From: Cellvibrio fontiphilus
Lineage (GTDB): Bacteria > Pseudomonadota > Gammaproteobacteria > Pseudomonadales > Cellvibrionaceae
DNA: 64,000 nt
Assembly (NCBI RefSeq): GCF_035317345.1
Contig: NZ_JAYKTU010000011.1
Strand: one strand, 5' to 3'
Shown: piece by piece, positions 9,125 to 17,542 of the stretch
How the letters are laid out: each line of letters opens with the position of its first letter
Numbering within the stretch: the stretch's first letter is position 1
Made by a program: the position numbers and the translations under genes
The notes under the pieces: model-generated
Told to the model about the DNA's origin: nothing
Databases searched by the model: none
The model's input: only the letters and a program-made list of their open reading frames with translations

Positions 9125-10191
9125 TAGTTATTTCCTTTATATTGACTGATAAAAAAATCCCACATTACATCATTCGCGGAGATCACTTGCGATGGTGGCT
9201 CACTGCCACGGGGTTTTGTTCCACCCGGCCAGGAATGCCCACCAGTATCGGTCACACACAACTGCACCGCTACACCCGCCTGGCATTGCGAATACTGCTC
9301 GCAATAGGCTCCCGGCTTTTTTAATACCGACTGCGGTGTTGTATTACAGCGATTGAGCTTAACCCATTTGGCAATAGTATCCGGCACCGAGACAAAATCA
9401 GTCACTTTGGATTCGTCGCGGAATTTTTTCCCGGCGCCACCAGTAAACAATACCCGGTCATCGTTTTTAGCGTGAATGTGCAACACAGAAACCGGCTTAG
9501 ACGGCTGGCAATTAAGCGTGCCATCGGTTCCGGCCACTGCCGCAATAGCTGCGAAGGTATCAGACATTTCGCACGCCAAGCGATAGGACATCATGCCGCC
9601 GTTTGACATGCCGGCTGCAAAAATCATCTGGCGATTGATATTTAGCTCGCGCGTTACACTGCCAATTATTTTTTTCACAAACCCGACATCATCGATATTT
9701 TTATCGCGCGCATCGGCACAGCAGCTGCCTGCATTCCAGGTGGCAAATTTACCGGATGTAAATTTGCTGTAACCATTGGGGAATACCACCACAAACCCTT
9801 CGGCTTCCGCTTTTGAAATCAAGCCGTAATATTCATCCTTGGCCATGTAATCCATGTCACCGCCGCCACCATGAAACGCTAACAACAGTGGCGTAGCGGT
9901 TGTTGCTTGATATGTACGGGGAACATAAATGCGATAGGTGCGCGTGAGGCCATGGTATTTAAGTGAACGCACATAATCGCCCGGCTTTTGGATTTTTTCC
10001 GCGGCAGATGCATCTGTATCCTGTCGCGCCTCGCGCCGCTCAGCCACCCGCTGTTTGATCCGCTCACGTAATGTCGCATCAATATTTTCACTCTGTGCAA
10101 TGGCTAGCGGCGGTAATAACAAACAAAAAACCGCACAGAGCACGGCGATGCTGATAAGAAGAGAGTTTTTCAAAGCCGATAAAGTATTCAT
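9124..10191 (-). CDS. CE1/PHB-depolymerase-family esterase (LpqC-like), secreted
   Basis: A 355-residue alpha/beta hydrolase with a signal peptide (hydrophobic residues about 10-30, ending AIAQS). Key features are the oxyanion strand LLLAFHGGGGDMDYM, GSCCADARDKNIDDVGFV, the nucleophile elbow AAGMSNGGMMSY, an acid region in HAKNDDRVLF and the terminal His in TGGHSWPGG. This matches the polyhydroxybutyrate-depolymerase/feruloyl-esterase group (CE1), which in plant-wall degraders removes ferulate or acetyl groups from xylan. ATG 10191 was chosen because it places the signal peptide at the N-terminus; farther upstream starts are TTG or unsupported. Upstream and overlapping in operon with the beta-lactamase. 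Exact substrate unknown. Confidence 0.82.
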   Translation of the reverse strand: MNTLSALKNSLLISIAVLCAVFCLLLPPLAIAQSENIDATLRERIKQRVAERREARQDTDASAAEKIQKPGDYVRSLKYHGLTRTYRIYVPRTYQATTATPLLLAFHGGGGDMDYMAKDEYYGLISKAEAEGFVVVFPNGYSKFTSGKFATWNAGSCCADARDKNIDDVGFVKKIIGSVTRELNINRQMIFAAGMSNGGMMSYRLACEMSDTFAAIAAVAGTDGTLNCQPSKPVSVLHIHAKNDDRVLFTGGAGKKFRDESKVTDFVSVPDTIAKWVKLNRCNTTPQSVLKKPGAYCEQYSQCQAGVAVQLCVTDTGGHSWPGGTKPRGSEPPSQVISANDVMWDFFISQYKGNN

Positions 10192-10282
10192 AAGACACAC
10201 CATTGATGATGTTGAAAAGATACTTTTAACCAAAACAAGATTAACTGAAACTGACTAGACTACTCATTCTTTGTATAAGCCG

Positions 10283-10503
10283 CTAAACACTTTGGTGTCT
10301 ACCACCCAAACTAGCCGCGACAAAAACACAGAGCAATACCACGATAAAATGCGGTGCAAACCAAATGAAATTGGCGACCGAAAGATATTCCAGCGTAGGA
10401 AGTGAAAACAGAAAAACATGCGAGAGTATTAGTTCAGCCACAACATAAAAACAATCGCGCCTAATATGGCACCAGCAAAAAGACTTTTCATTTTTATGTT
10501 CAT
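10283..10503 (-). pseudogene. Small two-TM membrane protein broken by a one-base frameshift
   Basis: From ATG 10503 one frame reads MNIKMKSLFAGAILGAIVF, a convincing TM start, then hits TAA at 10429-10431. A second frame from about 10437 to the TAG at 10283-10285 reads AELILSHVFLF... and a second hydrophobic helix (WFAPHFIVVLLCVFVAA). Adding one G to the GG at 10438-10439 would join them as ...FMLW-AELIL..., giving a protein of about 73 residues. So this is either a recent frameshift or a base-calling error. The family is not recognised. Confidence 0.55.
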
Positions 10504-10530
10504 GAAAACTCCATTTCATTTTCCATCAGA

Positions 10531-10848
10531 TTAGATACATGACCCAGCGAGACAGTTTCCGCTGTCGCAGTCCGAACCAAAGGTGCATTCGCTCATTTTT
10601 TGGGAGCAAGAGGCTCCCCTGCACTCCTCTCCAAAACTGCAATCCGAATCAAAATCACATGCGCCCATTTTTTTAGAACAGGATTGACCTAAGCAGTGTT
10701 CTAACCTGCCGCAATCCGAATCAAAGTCGCAGCTTCCGCGTGAGAAATTTTCACTTGCCGCAGGATTGGCTGAGCGCGGCACGCCTGCATGACAAGCGAG
10801 CAAAAAAAATGCGGTCGTTAATACAATTAATGGGAGTGCCAATTTCAT
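10531..10848 (-). CDS. Small lipoprotein with three cysteine-rich repeats
   Basis: A 105-residue predicted lipoprotein. The signal ends in the lipobox LLAC (Cys19), and AAGGA precedes the ATG at 10848. The mature part is three tandem copies of a 24-residue unit beginning CDFDSDC, CDFDSDC and CTFGSDC, each with four cysteines (pattern roughly C-x5-C-x4/5-C-x4-C). The spacing suggests two disulfides per repeat, perhaps with acidic side chains binding Ca2+. The style resembles the Cys-rich repeats abundant in myxobacterial secreted proteins. Function unknown. The DNA repeats with a 72-base period. Confidence 0.8.
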   Translation of the reverse strand: MKLALPLIVLTTAFFLLACHAGVPRSANPAASENFSRGSCDFDSDCGRLEHCLGQSCSKKMGACDFDSDCSFGEECRGASCSQKMSECTFGSDCDSGNCLAGSCI

Positions 10849-10905
10849 AATGTTTATCCTTAAGTAAGAATCAAAGAACTACTCATGTCGAGCCAGTTTA
10901 GCCGA

Positions 10906-11184
10906 CTACTCCGTCTTCGCCGGTGGCACATAGCCTTCAGCTTCATCCACTTTTTCGCCAGACAAAAACTTTTCCATTTGTTCGGTTAAATATACTTTGG
11001 TGCCCATGTCCATTACGTTTAAACGTTTTTCGTTAATCAGCAATGTTTGGTGAGCCATCCATTCTTGCCAGGCTTGTTTGGAAATGTTGTTAAACAAATC
11101 CATGCCTTTGGCGCCGGGGTAAGGGGGCATGTCCAGACCTTCCATTTCAGTTTTGTATTTGCGGCAAAAAACCATTCTGGCCAT
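10906..11184 (-). CDS. yggX: Probable Fe(2+)-trafficking / oxidative damage protection protein
   Basis: A 92-residue YggX-family protein, linked to iron handling and protection of Fe-S clusters from oxidation. Hallmarks are MARMVFCRKY with the conserved Cys7, LDMPPYPGAKG, ISKQAWQEWMAHQTLLINE and EKFLSGE. ATG 11184 gives the canonical N-terminus; the GTG at 11196 overlaps mutY. It lies directly after mutY with a nine-base gap, the same order as in many gammaproteobacteria, so the Fe-S repair glycosylase and this protein share a transcript. Confidence 0.95.
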   Translation of the reverse strand: MARMVFCRKYKTEMEGLDMPPYPGAKGMDLFNNISKQAWQEWMAHQTLLINEKRLNVMDMGTKVYLTEQMEKFLSGEKVDEAEGYVPPAKTE

Positions 11185-11192
11185 AAACTTTC

Positions 11193-12299
11193 TCACTTTA
11201 CTTTTTTAGCGGTTGATGTGCGTTTGGTTGCACTTGGTGGGGCGCTGTGGCGCGGATCGAGCCGGGCGATTTTTTCCAGCAGTTTTTTGACCGGCGCAGC
11301 CAAACCCAGCGCACTGGGTTGATGAGGATTGTACCAGTGTGTGGTGGCTTCACCGATAGCGCGCGGCGCTTTGGCGAGCTGGATTAATACCGGTGTGATA
11401 TCCAGATGGTAATGACTAAAGGTGTGGCGATAGCTATTCCACGCTTCCAACTCGATCACTGTGCCGTAATGGTCCTCTGCAAATGTTTGCGCATCAACAT
11501 CAATCGCCAATTCGGGAAAACTCCACAGACCACCCCAAATTCCCTGCGCGGGACGTTGTTGCAGCAATAAATCGCCTGCCGGATTACGCAGCATTAGTAA
11601 TTGCACGGACTTTTCCGGCAGTGCTTTTTTAGGCTTCTTGCCGGGGTAGTCCTGTGGGTTGCCCTGTGCGTAGGCGATGCAACCTTCGCGCAAGGGGCAC
11701 TGTTCGCACTTGGGTTTGCTGCGCGTACAGACGGTAGCGCCCATGTCCATCATTGCTTGGGTGTAGTGATTGACGCGCTTTTTAGGCGTGTAGGTTTCGG
11801 CGATGCCCCACAGTTGGCTCACTACATCACTCTGCCCAGGCCAACCTTCCACGGCGTGATAACGCGCGAGTACCCGCTTGACGTTGCCATCCAGAATCGC
11901 CGCGCGCTGTTGAAACGCGATGCTGGCAATTGCACCGGCAGTGGAGCGACCAATGCCGGGTAATTCCGCCAGTGCTTCCACCGTCAGGGGAAATTCACCG
12001 CCGTATTGATTCACTACCTGCTGCGCACATTTATGCAAATTGCGCGCGCGGGCGTAGTAACCCAAACCCGTCCATAAATGCAGCACTTCATCAATCGGCG
12101 CAGCGGCGAGGGATTCCACCCTGGGGAAGCGCGCAATAAAGCGTTCAAAATAAGGGATCACGGTAGTGACCTGGGTTTGCTGCAACATAATTTCTGACAG
12201 CCACACGCGATAGGCGCTGATGTCTTGTTGCCAGGGCAAATGTTTGCGCCCGTATTGATCAAACCATTTAAGAACACGGCGGGAAAAATCTTGGCTCAT
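11193..12299 (-). CDS. mutY: A/G-specific adenine glycosylase
   Basis: MutY removes adenine mispaired with 8-oxoguanine. The 368-residue product shows WLSEIMLQQTQ with catalytic Glu36, the helix-hairpin-helix ELPGIGRSTAGAI followed by ILDGNVKRVLAR (catalytic Asp), the [4Fe-4S] loop CTRSKPKCEQCPLREGC (C-x6-C-x2-C-x5-C) and a C-terminal NUDIX-like 8-oxoG recognition domain. ATG 12299 matches the family's N-terminus; in-frame ATGs at 12317 and 12335 would add 6-12 residues and cannot be excluded. The C-terminus has a short basic tail (KRTSTAKKVK). In operon with yggX. Confidence 0.95.
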   Translation of the reverse strand: MSQDFSRRVLKWFDQYGRKHLPWQQDISAYRVWLSEIMLQQTQVTTVIPYFERFIARFPRVESLAAAPIDEVLHLWTGLGYYARARNLHKCAQQVVNQYGGEFPLTVEALAELPGIGRSTAGAIASIAFQQRAAILDGNVKRVLARYHAVEGWPGQSDVVSQLWGIAETYTPKKRVNHYTQAMMDMGATVCTRSKPKCEQCPLREGCIAYAQGNPQDYPGKKPKKALPEKSVQLLMLRNPAGDLLLQQRPAQGIWGGLWSFPELAIDVDAQTFAEDHYGTVIELEAWNSYRHTFSHYHLDITPVLIQLAKAPRAIGEATTHWYNPHQPSALGLAAPVKKLLEKIARLDPRHSAPPSATKRTSTAKKVK

Positions 12300-12458
12300 G
12301 GATAATTCAGCGGTCATAGAAACGGGAAGGGACATGTATGTAACAACTCTGGCGAGGCTGCGCAGAGTGCAACCAATTGCTGATAAGAGTTGTGAGTTTA
12401 CCACCGCACCCGTGAGGGCGCGCGGTGGTGTGTTGGTTACCGGTAGTAATCTATTATT

Positions 12459-14588
12459 TTACTCAACAACAGGTTCAGTCGCGGCGGACGATGCTGCTGC
12501 CGAAGCGGGCGTTTTAAATAATTTGTTTTGCAGCTTATTAATCAGCTCCTGTTTCTTTTCCTCCACCTGCTGTTTCATTTCCTGTTTTTTCTCATCCACT
12601 TGTTGTTTAACTTGTTGTTCAGCCGCTTCAATTTTGGCACCGTGTTTTTCACGCAGTTTGTACTCGGCAAAATCTTTGGTTAAATCGCCCAGTGCACTCT
12701 TGTCAAAACCACAATCCTTCACTGGATCAATCGCACCAAAGGAGCCTTTGCAGCGCAGTAGCGAGAGGCCGCGATCAACCCAATAATTAGTGGTGCCCAG
12801 GCTACAACCTTTGAGCTGCGCCGCTTCACTGGCGGAGGCGATTTTAATCGGCAATTTAAATTCGTATTTGTCGTTCGCCAGATTAATTTTACCGGTACTG
12901 GCCAGCAGCAACTGCGACACACCGGCGTTGAAACTGTTGAGACTAATCACCTGATCGCGCCAAACGATATTGCCATCCAGCTGACGCATTTCGGTAAAAG
13001 CGTCCCAGGTGACTTGCTCCTGATTTTGCGTAACCAGATTCACCAGCTTACAAAATTGCTCTTCAATATTGAGCGGCGCTAAACGCACCTGCGCGCCGGA
13101 AAAGTTAGCGGTGCTGTTCATGGAGGCCATTAACTGATTCACCGTGGCGCCCTGCGCCGTGCCTTGGGTATTGGCCTGAATCGCGCCGGAGAGCGCCATT
13201 TTTTCATCCATCTGCAAATCTTTTAACAGTGGCGCCAGTTCAAAACCTTGCACCGCGCCATCAAAGTTGAGTGCGGCTTTATCGCTGCGAGCATCGGTTT
13301 TGCTGGTGAATTTCACATCACCGTTGTAAGCCTTGGCAGTGAGGTTTTGATTGACCACGCCATTTTTAGCATTCACCGTGAGCAGAATATTTTCCAGCGC
13401 CATTTGTTTGATGATCATGCGCTGCAACGCAAACTTTGCATTCAGATTTAGCCCGCGAATCGCTTCCAGTGGCAAGGGGGTATCTTCCTGCGCAGTGGTG
13501 GATTCTGTTGCTTCCGTGTCACTGGGCGGCGGCAAATAATCATCGACATTAATGCTGTCACCTTTGAGATCCACTTTAAGTGCGGTGGTAGCCAGATCGG
13601 TAATCGCCAAGGCACCCGCAAAACGGGTTTTGTCCAACTGCAGCACCAGATTCGTTAATTGCAGCTGTTGGTCATTGCCATCAATCGCCGCCGAGAGGCT
13701 GAATTGTTTCAAGGCATCGCTATTGGCGGTTTCCAATTCGGTGCCGAGCGCGGCGAGCAGCCCGCGTAGATTGGTTTCCTTCAGGCTCAGCTGGCCTTTG
13801 TAGGCGGGTTTGTTTTGCACATCACTCAGCGCCATTTGATAGCCAAGCACCAGCGGCGCGGCCTTGCCCACCCCCAACTGCAATTCGCCGTCGCTCAGGG
13901 TGATGTCGCTCAACCGGGCATCCACGCTCAGGTTATTGTTGAGTGCGATATCCAACAACAAGGGTTCAGCACCGTCTTGCGCCATTTCTACGCTCAACGC
14001 GAGGGTCAGCGGAAAAGGCTCGGCGCGGGTATTCACGTCACTCAGGTGCAAATTAATAGCGCGCAGTGCCAGTTTCTGGCCGCTTTGAGCATCGCTGTAG
14101 TTCACTTGTGAATTGGTGAGACTGATGTCCTGGATATCCAGGGTTAAATCCGCAGGGGCGTCGGCGGGTATTTCGGCGGCGGGCTTGGCATCACCTTCAT
14201 CACTGTTAGTTAAGGCCTCCCAATTGCCTTTGCCGGTTTTATCCACCGCGAGATTAATGCGTGCGCCATCGACCAACAGGTGATCCACCTGAAAATCGCC
14301 CGAGATCAGGGGCATTAACTTCAACAGCAAGCTGGCGCGGGTTAATTCTGCCAGCGGTTGTTGCGGCGTTGCTAGCGCGGCCACACTGAGGTCATTAATT
14401 TGCACCCCGATACTCGGCCAGAAGCTCCAGCCCAAATCACCTTTAATGGAGAGGGCAATGCCCTGCTCCTTGGCAGCATTTTCGATGTGCGGTTTAAAAC
14501 GATTGACATCCACCAGCAGAACGAGCGCGAGCACAGCAATCACTGGCACGGCAATAAGGGCGAGCAGTATTTTTCCCACCGTTTTCAT
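12459..14588 (-). CDS. AsmA family envelope protein
   Basis: A 709-residue AsmA/TamB-like protein, a family implicated in bridging inner and outer membranes for phospholipid transport or OM assembly. One N-terminal TM anchor (about residues 5-27, LLALIAVPVIAVLALVLLV) leads into a large periplasmic beta-rich region, with AsmA-type motifs such as GLNLNAKFALQ and LNSFNAGVSQLLLASTGKINL. The C-terminal 60 residues form a charged coiled coil (KQQVDEKKQEMKQQ) and an Ala-rich tail. ATG 14588 follows AAGGAGT. mutY begins 160 bases downstream. It is AsmA-like rather than TamB or YhdP by length. Confidence 0.88.
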   Translation of the reverse strand: MKTVGKILLALIAVPVIAVLALVLLVDVNRFKPHIENAAKEQGIALSIKGDLGWSFWPSIGVQINDLSVAALATPQQPLAELTRASLLLKLMPLISGDFQVDHLLVDGARINLAVDKTGKGNWEALTNSDEGDAKPAAEIPADAPADLTLDIQDISLTNSQVNYSDAQSGQKLALRAINLHLSDVNTRAEPFPLTLALSVEMAQDGAEPLLLDIALNNNLSVDARLSDITLSDGELQLGVGKAAPLVLGYQMALSDVQNKPAYKGQLSLKETNLRGLLAALGTELETANSDALKQFSLSAAIDGNDQQLQLTNLVLQLDKTRFAGALAITDLATTALKVDLKGDSINVDDYLPPPSDTEATESTTAQEDTPLPLEAIRGLNLNAKFALQRMIIKQMALENILLTVNAKNGVVNQNLTAKAYNGDVKFTSKTDARSDKAALNFDGAVQGFELAPLLKDLQMDEKMALSGAIQANTQGTAQGATVNQLMASMNSTANFSGAQVRLAPLNIEEQFCKLVNLVTQNQEQVTWDAFTEMRQLDGNIVWRDQVISLNSFNAGVSQLLLASTGKINLANDKYEFKLPIKIASASEAAQLKGCSLGTTNYWVDRGLSLLRCKGSFGAIDPVKDCGFDKSALGDLTKDFAEYKLREKHGAKIEAAEQQVKQQVDEKKQEMKQQVEEKKQELINKLQNKLFKTPASAAASSAATEPVVE

Positions 14589-14693
14589 GGGGACTCCTTG
14601 TTATCAGCAAAAGAAAAAGTGGTCACAACCTTGACCTGCAGGCGCGGGCAGGGTTCCGCGGAAAATCCCCGCGCGCGCCTTAATGAAATGAAA

Positions 14694-15494
14694 TCAAGAG
14701 GGATCGGCCAAACGCAAACCGCTGATATCGGGGTTTAACGGCGGCACATTAGACTTTAGCTGCCCCAAATCGCTGCCAGCGGGTGCCAGACCAAAATCAA
14801 CCGGCCCAACTGCCACTGGCACCACCACCGGCCGCTCTTCGGCGCGCAGCAAATCGGCACCGGCCTCGGCGATTTCCCAATCCAGCTCTATGTCTAACTG
14901 TGCCAGCGGCAGGTGATTTTCATCTGCCAGAGTTGCCCCCAATTCCGCCACCTCGAGCCTGGGCACAGCAACCTGCGCGATTGGTGTCGGGGCCACTTCG
15001 CTGGCATCCAACAGATTGCCACTTTGGGGGCGCAAGCTCAGTCCGGTGAGATCCACCGCTACCGGTGGCGGCGCGGCAGGGCGCTGGTCGGCAGGCAACA
15101 AATCTGCACCCGCCGGGGCAATAGACCAGACAGGCGCAGTCGGTGCAGGGCTGGACGATGCCACAGGCGCTTGGGCTGGCGCCGCAGTTACCGGGCTATC
15201 AAGATTCGCAGCGGGGCGGGTTAGCGGTGTTGGCTTGGGCGATGACGATGGTGCGGAGGAGCTGCTGGGGCAGACCTCTACCTGCGCTCCCGCTTTGATC
15301 AGCACGTCGCGATATTTGTGGGCCGTTGCCTCATCCAACTTGCGCTTGAGAGGGACAGGCCGCCCGGTGAAGAGTGCATCAACCTTGGCAGCATCCACTT
15401 TAAACAGTTGCTGCAGCTTGAGTTTTACCTCAGCAAGCTGATGCCCAAAAACTATGTCGCCGCGAAAAATAATGTCGTATTCAGGAGTGCTCAT
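14694..15494 (-). CDS. Uncharacterised protein: N-terminal FRG-type domain plus Pro/Ala-rich repeats
   Basis: A 266-residue protein. Residues 1-75 form a compact domain (YDIIFRGDIVFGHQ, KLQQLFKVD, LDEATAHKYRDVL) of a type I recall at the N-termini of several Pseudomonas/Cellvibrio membrane proteins, but cannot name. Residues 80-145 are a Pro/Ser/Ala linker. The rest holds four imperfect copies of a motif around IAPAGADLLPADQRP, VAELGATLADENHLP, IAEAGADLLRAEERP and LAPAGSDLGQLK, each followed by a short hydrophobic strand ending in L. No signal peptide or TM segment is seen, so it is probably cytoplasmic. Function unknown. Upstream of asmA on the same strand, about 105 bases away. Confidence 0.75.
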   Translation of the reverse strand: MSTPEYDIIFRGDIVFGHQLAEVKLKLQQLFKVDAAKVDALFTGRPVPLKRKLDEATAHKYRDVLIKAGAQVEVCPSSSSAPSSSPKPTPLTRPAANLDSPVTAAPAQAPVASSSPAPTAPVWSIAPAGADLLPADQRPAAPPPVAVDLTGLSLRPQSGNLLDASEVAPTPIAQVAVPRLEVAELGATLADENHLPLAQLDIELDWEIAEAGADLLRAEERPVVVPVAVGPVDFGLAPAGSDLGQLKSNVPPLNPDISGLRLADPS

Positions 15495-15698
15495 GGGATG
15501 AATCCTGTAGCTGGAGATGCAACCAATAATAGCATTCCCGCTTTTTTCGGGCTGACGCCTGGAGCGGCAATGGAGTTGCCATTAATAACAGCGATAACCA
15601 GTGCACAGAATGTAACCAATTAGTCTTAATGACCACTGGCAACAAACAGTTAGCGCAACCATACTTTTAACCTGACAACCTCAGGGAGTAATCACGTT

Positions 15699-15929
15699 AT
15701 GCTGCCCTTTTCTGACAAAAGCCCTCAGGGTAACGCACGCATCAAAGTGGAGCAGGACATCAGCTTTCTCACCGACCGCATCGCGGCGATGAAGCAGCAG
15801 CCGCGTCCTAACCTGCTGCTGATCGAGCACTATGAGTCCATGCTCAAAAGCCGCGAGTCTGTGCTCAAATGGTTGCTCGATGGCTGCGACGATGAAACCA
15901 GCAGCCTGCCCGACAGACGCAGCGCCTGA
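15699..15929 (+). CDS. Small conserved-looking hypothetical protein
   Basis: A 76-residue, mostly helical, charged protein (KVEQDISFLTDRIAAMKQQ, LLIEHYESMLKSRESVLKWLL). It starts at ATG 15699 behind a good site, AGGGAG. Lack of membrane or export signals suggests a cytoplasmic helical hairpin or dimer. It is monocistronic and convergent with cysE (23 bases). I do not recognise a named family; codon use looks like that of its neighbours, which supports it being real. Confidence 0.6.
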   Translation: MLPFSDKSPQGNARIKVEQDISFLTDRIAAMKQQPRPNLLLIEHYESMLKSRESVLKWLLDGCDDETSSLPDRRSA

Positions 15930-15952
15930 CCCGGCTGCCGGGCTGGCAAACA

Positions 15953-16780
15953 TCAAATCAGTGACGAGGGGTCGTCGCCCAGGCGGTGATCCATGTCCAG
16001 CGCAGGCGATTCCCCCTTGGGTCGACCTATGGGTTTAGCCGGCACTCCAGCCACGGTAGTGTGTGGAGCGACTGCATCCAACACTACACTGCCCGCGCCA
16101 ATTTTTGCCCCCTCGCCAATTTCAATATTGCCCAGAATTTTTGCCCCCACCCCAATCAACACCCCGCGCCGGATTTTTGGGTGGCGATCCGTTTTAATAC
16201 AGCCGCTGCCACCGAGGGTCACACTGTGCAACATGGAGACATCGTCCTCTATCACCGTTGTTTCACCAATCACCACACCGGTTGCATGATCAACCATAAT
16301 GCCCTGGCCGATTTGCGCACCGGGGTGAATATCCACATCAAAGGCTTCCGATATTTGGTTCTGGAAATAGAGCGCCAGGGCGTTGCGCCCCTGCTGCCAT
16401 AACCAGTGGGCAATACGCCAGGATTGCAGCGCGTGATATCCCTTAAAAAATAAAAACGGCATGGAAAATTTATTGCATGCCGGATCGCGCTCGCGATGCG
16501 CGCGAATGTCGGCGCGCATCGCCTGCTCGATACTCGCATCAGCACTCATGGCTTCAGCAAATACATCGCGCAACATCATCGCGGGCAATGCCTGACTATC
16601 CAGTTTATTGGCAAGGTGAAAACTGATCGCCGCCGCAAACGAGGCATGATTCAAAATGGTGGCGTGATAAAAACTTGCGAGCACCGGTTCATCTTTGCTC
16701 GCCTGTTTAGCCTCAGTGCGAATCTCTTGCCACACATCCAGATCGGGCGGAAATATTGCCCCTGCAGATTGCATTACCAT
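15953..16780 (-). CDS. cysE: Serine O-acetyltransferase
   Basis: CysE acetylates serine to O-acetylserine, the first committed step of cysteine synthesis. The 275 residues show the N-terminal helical SATase domain (DVWQEIRTEAKQAS), then the left-handed beta-helix hexapeptide repeats: FDVDIHPGAQIGQGIMVDHATG with catalytic Asp-His, GVVIGETTVIEDDVS and GSVVLDAVAPHTTVAGVPAK. This is the longer E. coli-like form. ATG 16780 lies two bases after the stop of the HAD gene, so they are co-transcribed. The tail (DMDHRLGDDPSSLI) ends in Ile, as CysE tails that dock into CysK do. Confidence 0.95.
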   Translation of the reverse strand: MVMQSAGAIFPPDLDVWQEIRTEAKQASKDEPVLASFYHATILNHASFAAAISFHLANKLDSQALPAMMLRDVFAEAMSADASIEQAMRADIRAHRERDPACNKFSMPFLFFKGYHALQSWRIAHWLWQQGRNALALYFQNQISEAFDVDIHPGAQIGQGIMVDHATGVVIGETTVIEDDVSMLHSVTLGGSGCIKTDRHPKIRRGVLIGVGAKILGNIEIGEGAKIGAGSVVLDAVAPHTTVAGVPAKPIGRPKGESPALDMDHRLGDDPSSLI

Positions 16781-16782
16781 GC

Positions 16783-17487
16783 TTATGCCTGTTTCAAAAT
16801 TAATGGCATTAATTCATCCATCGAAAAAAATACTGTTGCGCCCAAGGCGCGCATCTCATTTACCAGACAATTATCACTGCCATCCTGATTGGGAGGGCAA
16901 TAACCCAGAGGGCGCATACCGGCGGACACCGCCGCCTGGATACCGGTGAGCGAATCCTCTACCACAATTGCCTCTGCAGCTGGAACACCCAGCGTTTTGG
17001 CCGCGTGTAAAAATAAATCCGGGGCAGGTTTACCGCGAGAGACATCCTCAAAGCTAAAAACGCGCCCTTGCACATAGGGCATGATGCCGGTTTTATTGAG
17101 TGTCATGCGCATTTTTTCATGCTTGCCGTTTGAGGCCACACAAAACGGAATTTGCTGCGAGCGCAAATGATCCAACACCGACATCACCCCTGCCACGGGT
17201 TCAAGCTGCTGCTCGCAGACCACCAGCGTTTGCAATTGCACTTGACGCCAAAACTGCGCTCCGCGCTCGGCCTGTTGCGCTTCGGTTAAATTTTTCCAAT
17301 CTTCTGCGGTGGCCAATTCATCGGTAATCATGCGAATGCAATCAGCCACCGATTTACCGCGATAGGTTTCCAAAATATAGTCCAGACTGCGCTCGACACC
17401 TACCTCTTTCAAACAGTCCACTGACACCTGCGCCGAGATAATTTCGCTGTCCACCAACACACCATCACAATCAAAAATAACCAGCAT
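16783..17487 (-). CDS. HAD-IA family phosphatase / phosphoglucomutase-like
   Basis: A 234-residue HAD hydrolase with motif I FDCDGVLVDSE (nucleophile D, D+2), motif II VASNGKHEK, the K region FEDVSRGKPAPDLFL and motif III VVEDSLTGIQAAVSAGM, with a four-helix cap between motifs I and II. Closest in style to the beta-phosphoglucomutase/YniC/GPH group; the substrate is not readable. ATG 17487 follows CGAGG and gives MLVIFDCDG. Only two bases separate it from cysE, so it is first gene of a two-gene operon with a link to serine acetylation that is unexplained. Confidence 0.85.
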   Translation of the reverse strand: MLVIFDCDGVLVDSEIISAQVSVDCLKEVGVERSLDYILETYRGKSVADCIRMITDELATAEDWKNLTEAQQAERGAQFWRQVQLQTLVVCEQQLEPVAGVMSVLDHLRSQQIPFCVASNGKHEKMRMTLNKTGIMPYVQGRVFSFEDVSRGKPAPDLFLHAAKTLGVPAAEAIVVEDSLTGIQAAVSAGMRPLGYCPPNQDGSDNCLVNEMRALGATVFFSMDELMPLILKQA

Positions 17488-17542
17488 GAATACCTCGCAC
17501 TGCTGCAACACTTTCCATTACAAAAATTTTATTACCACACTG

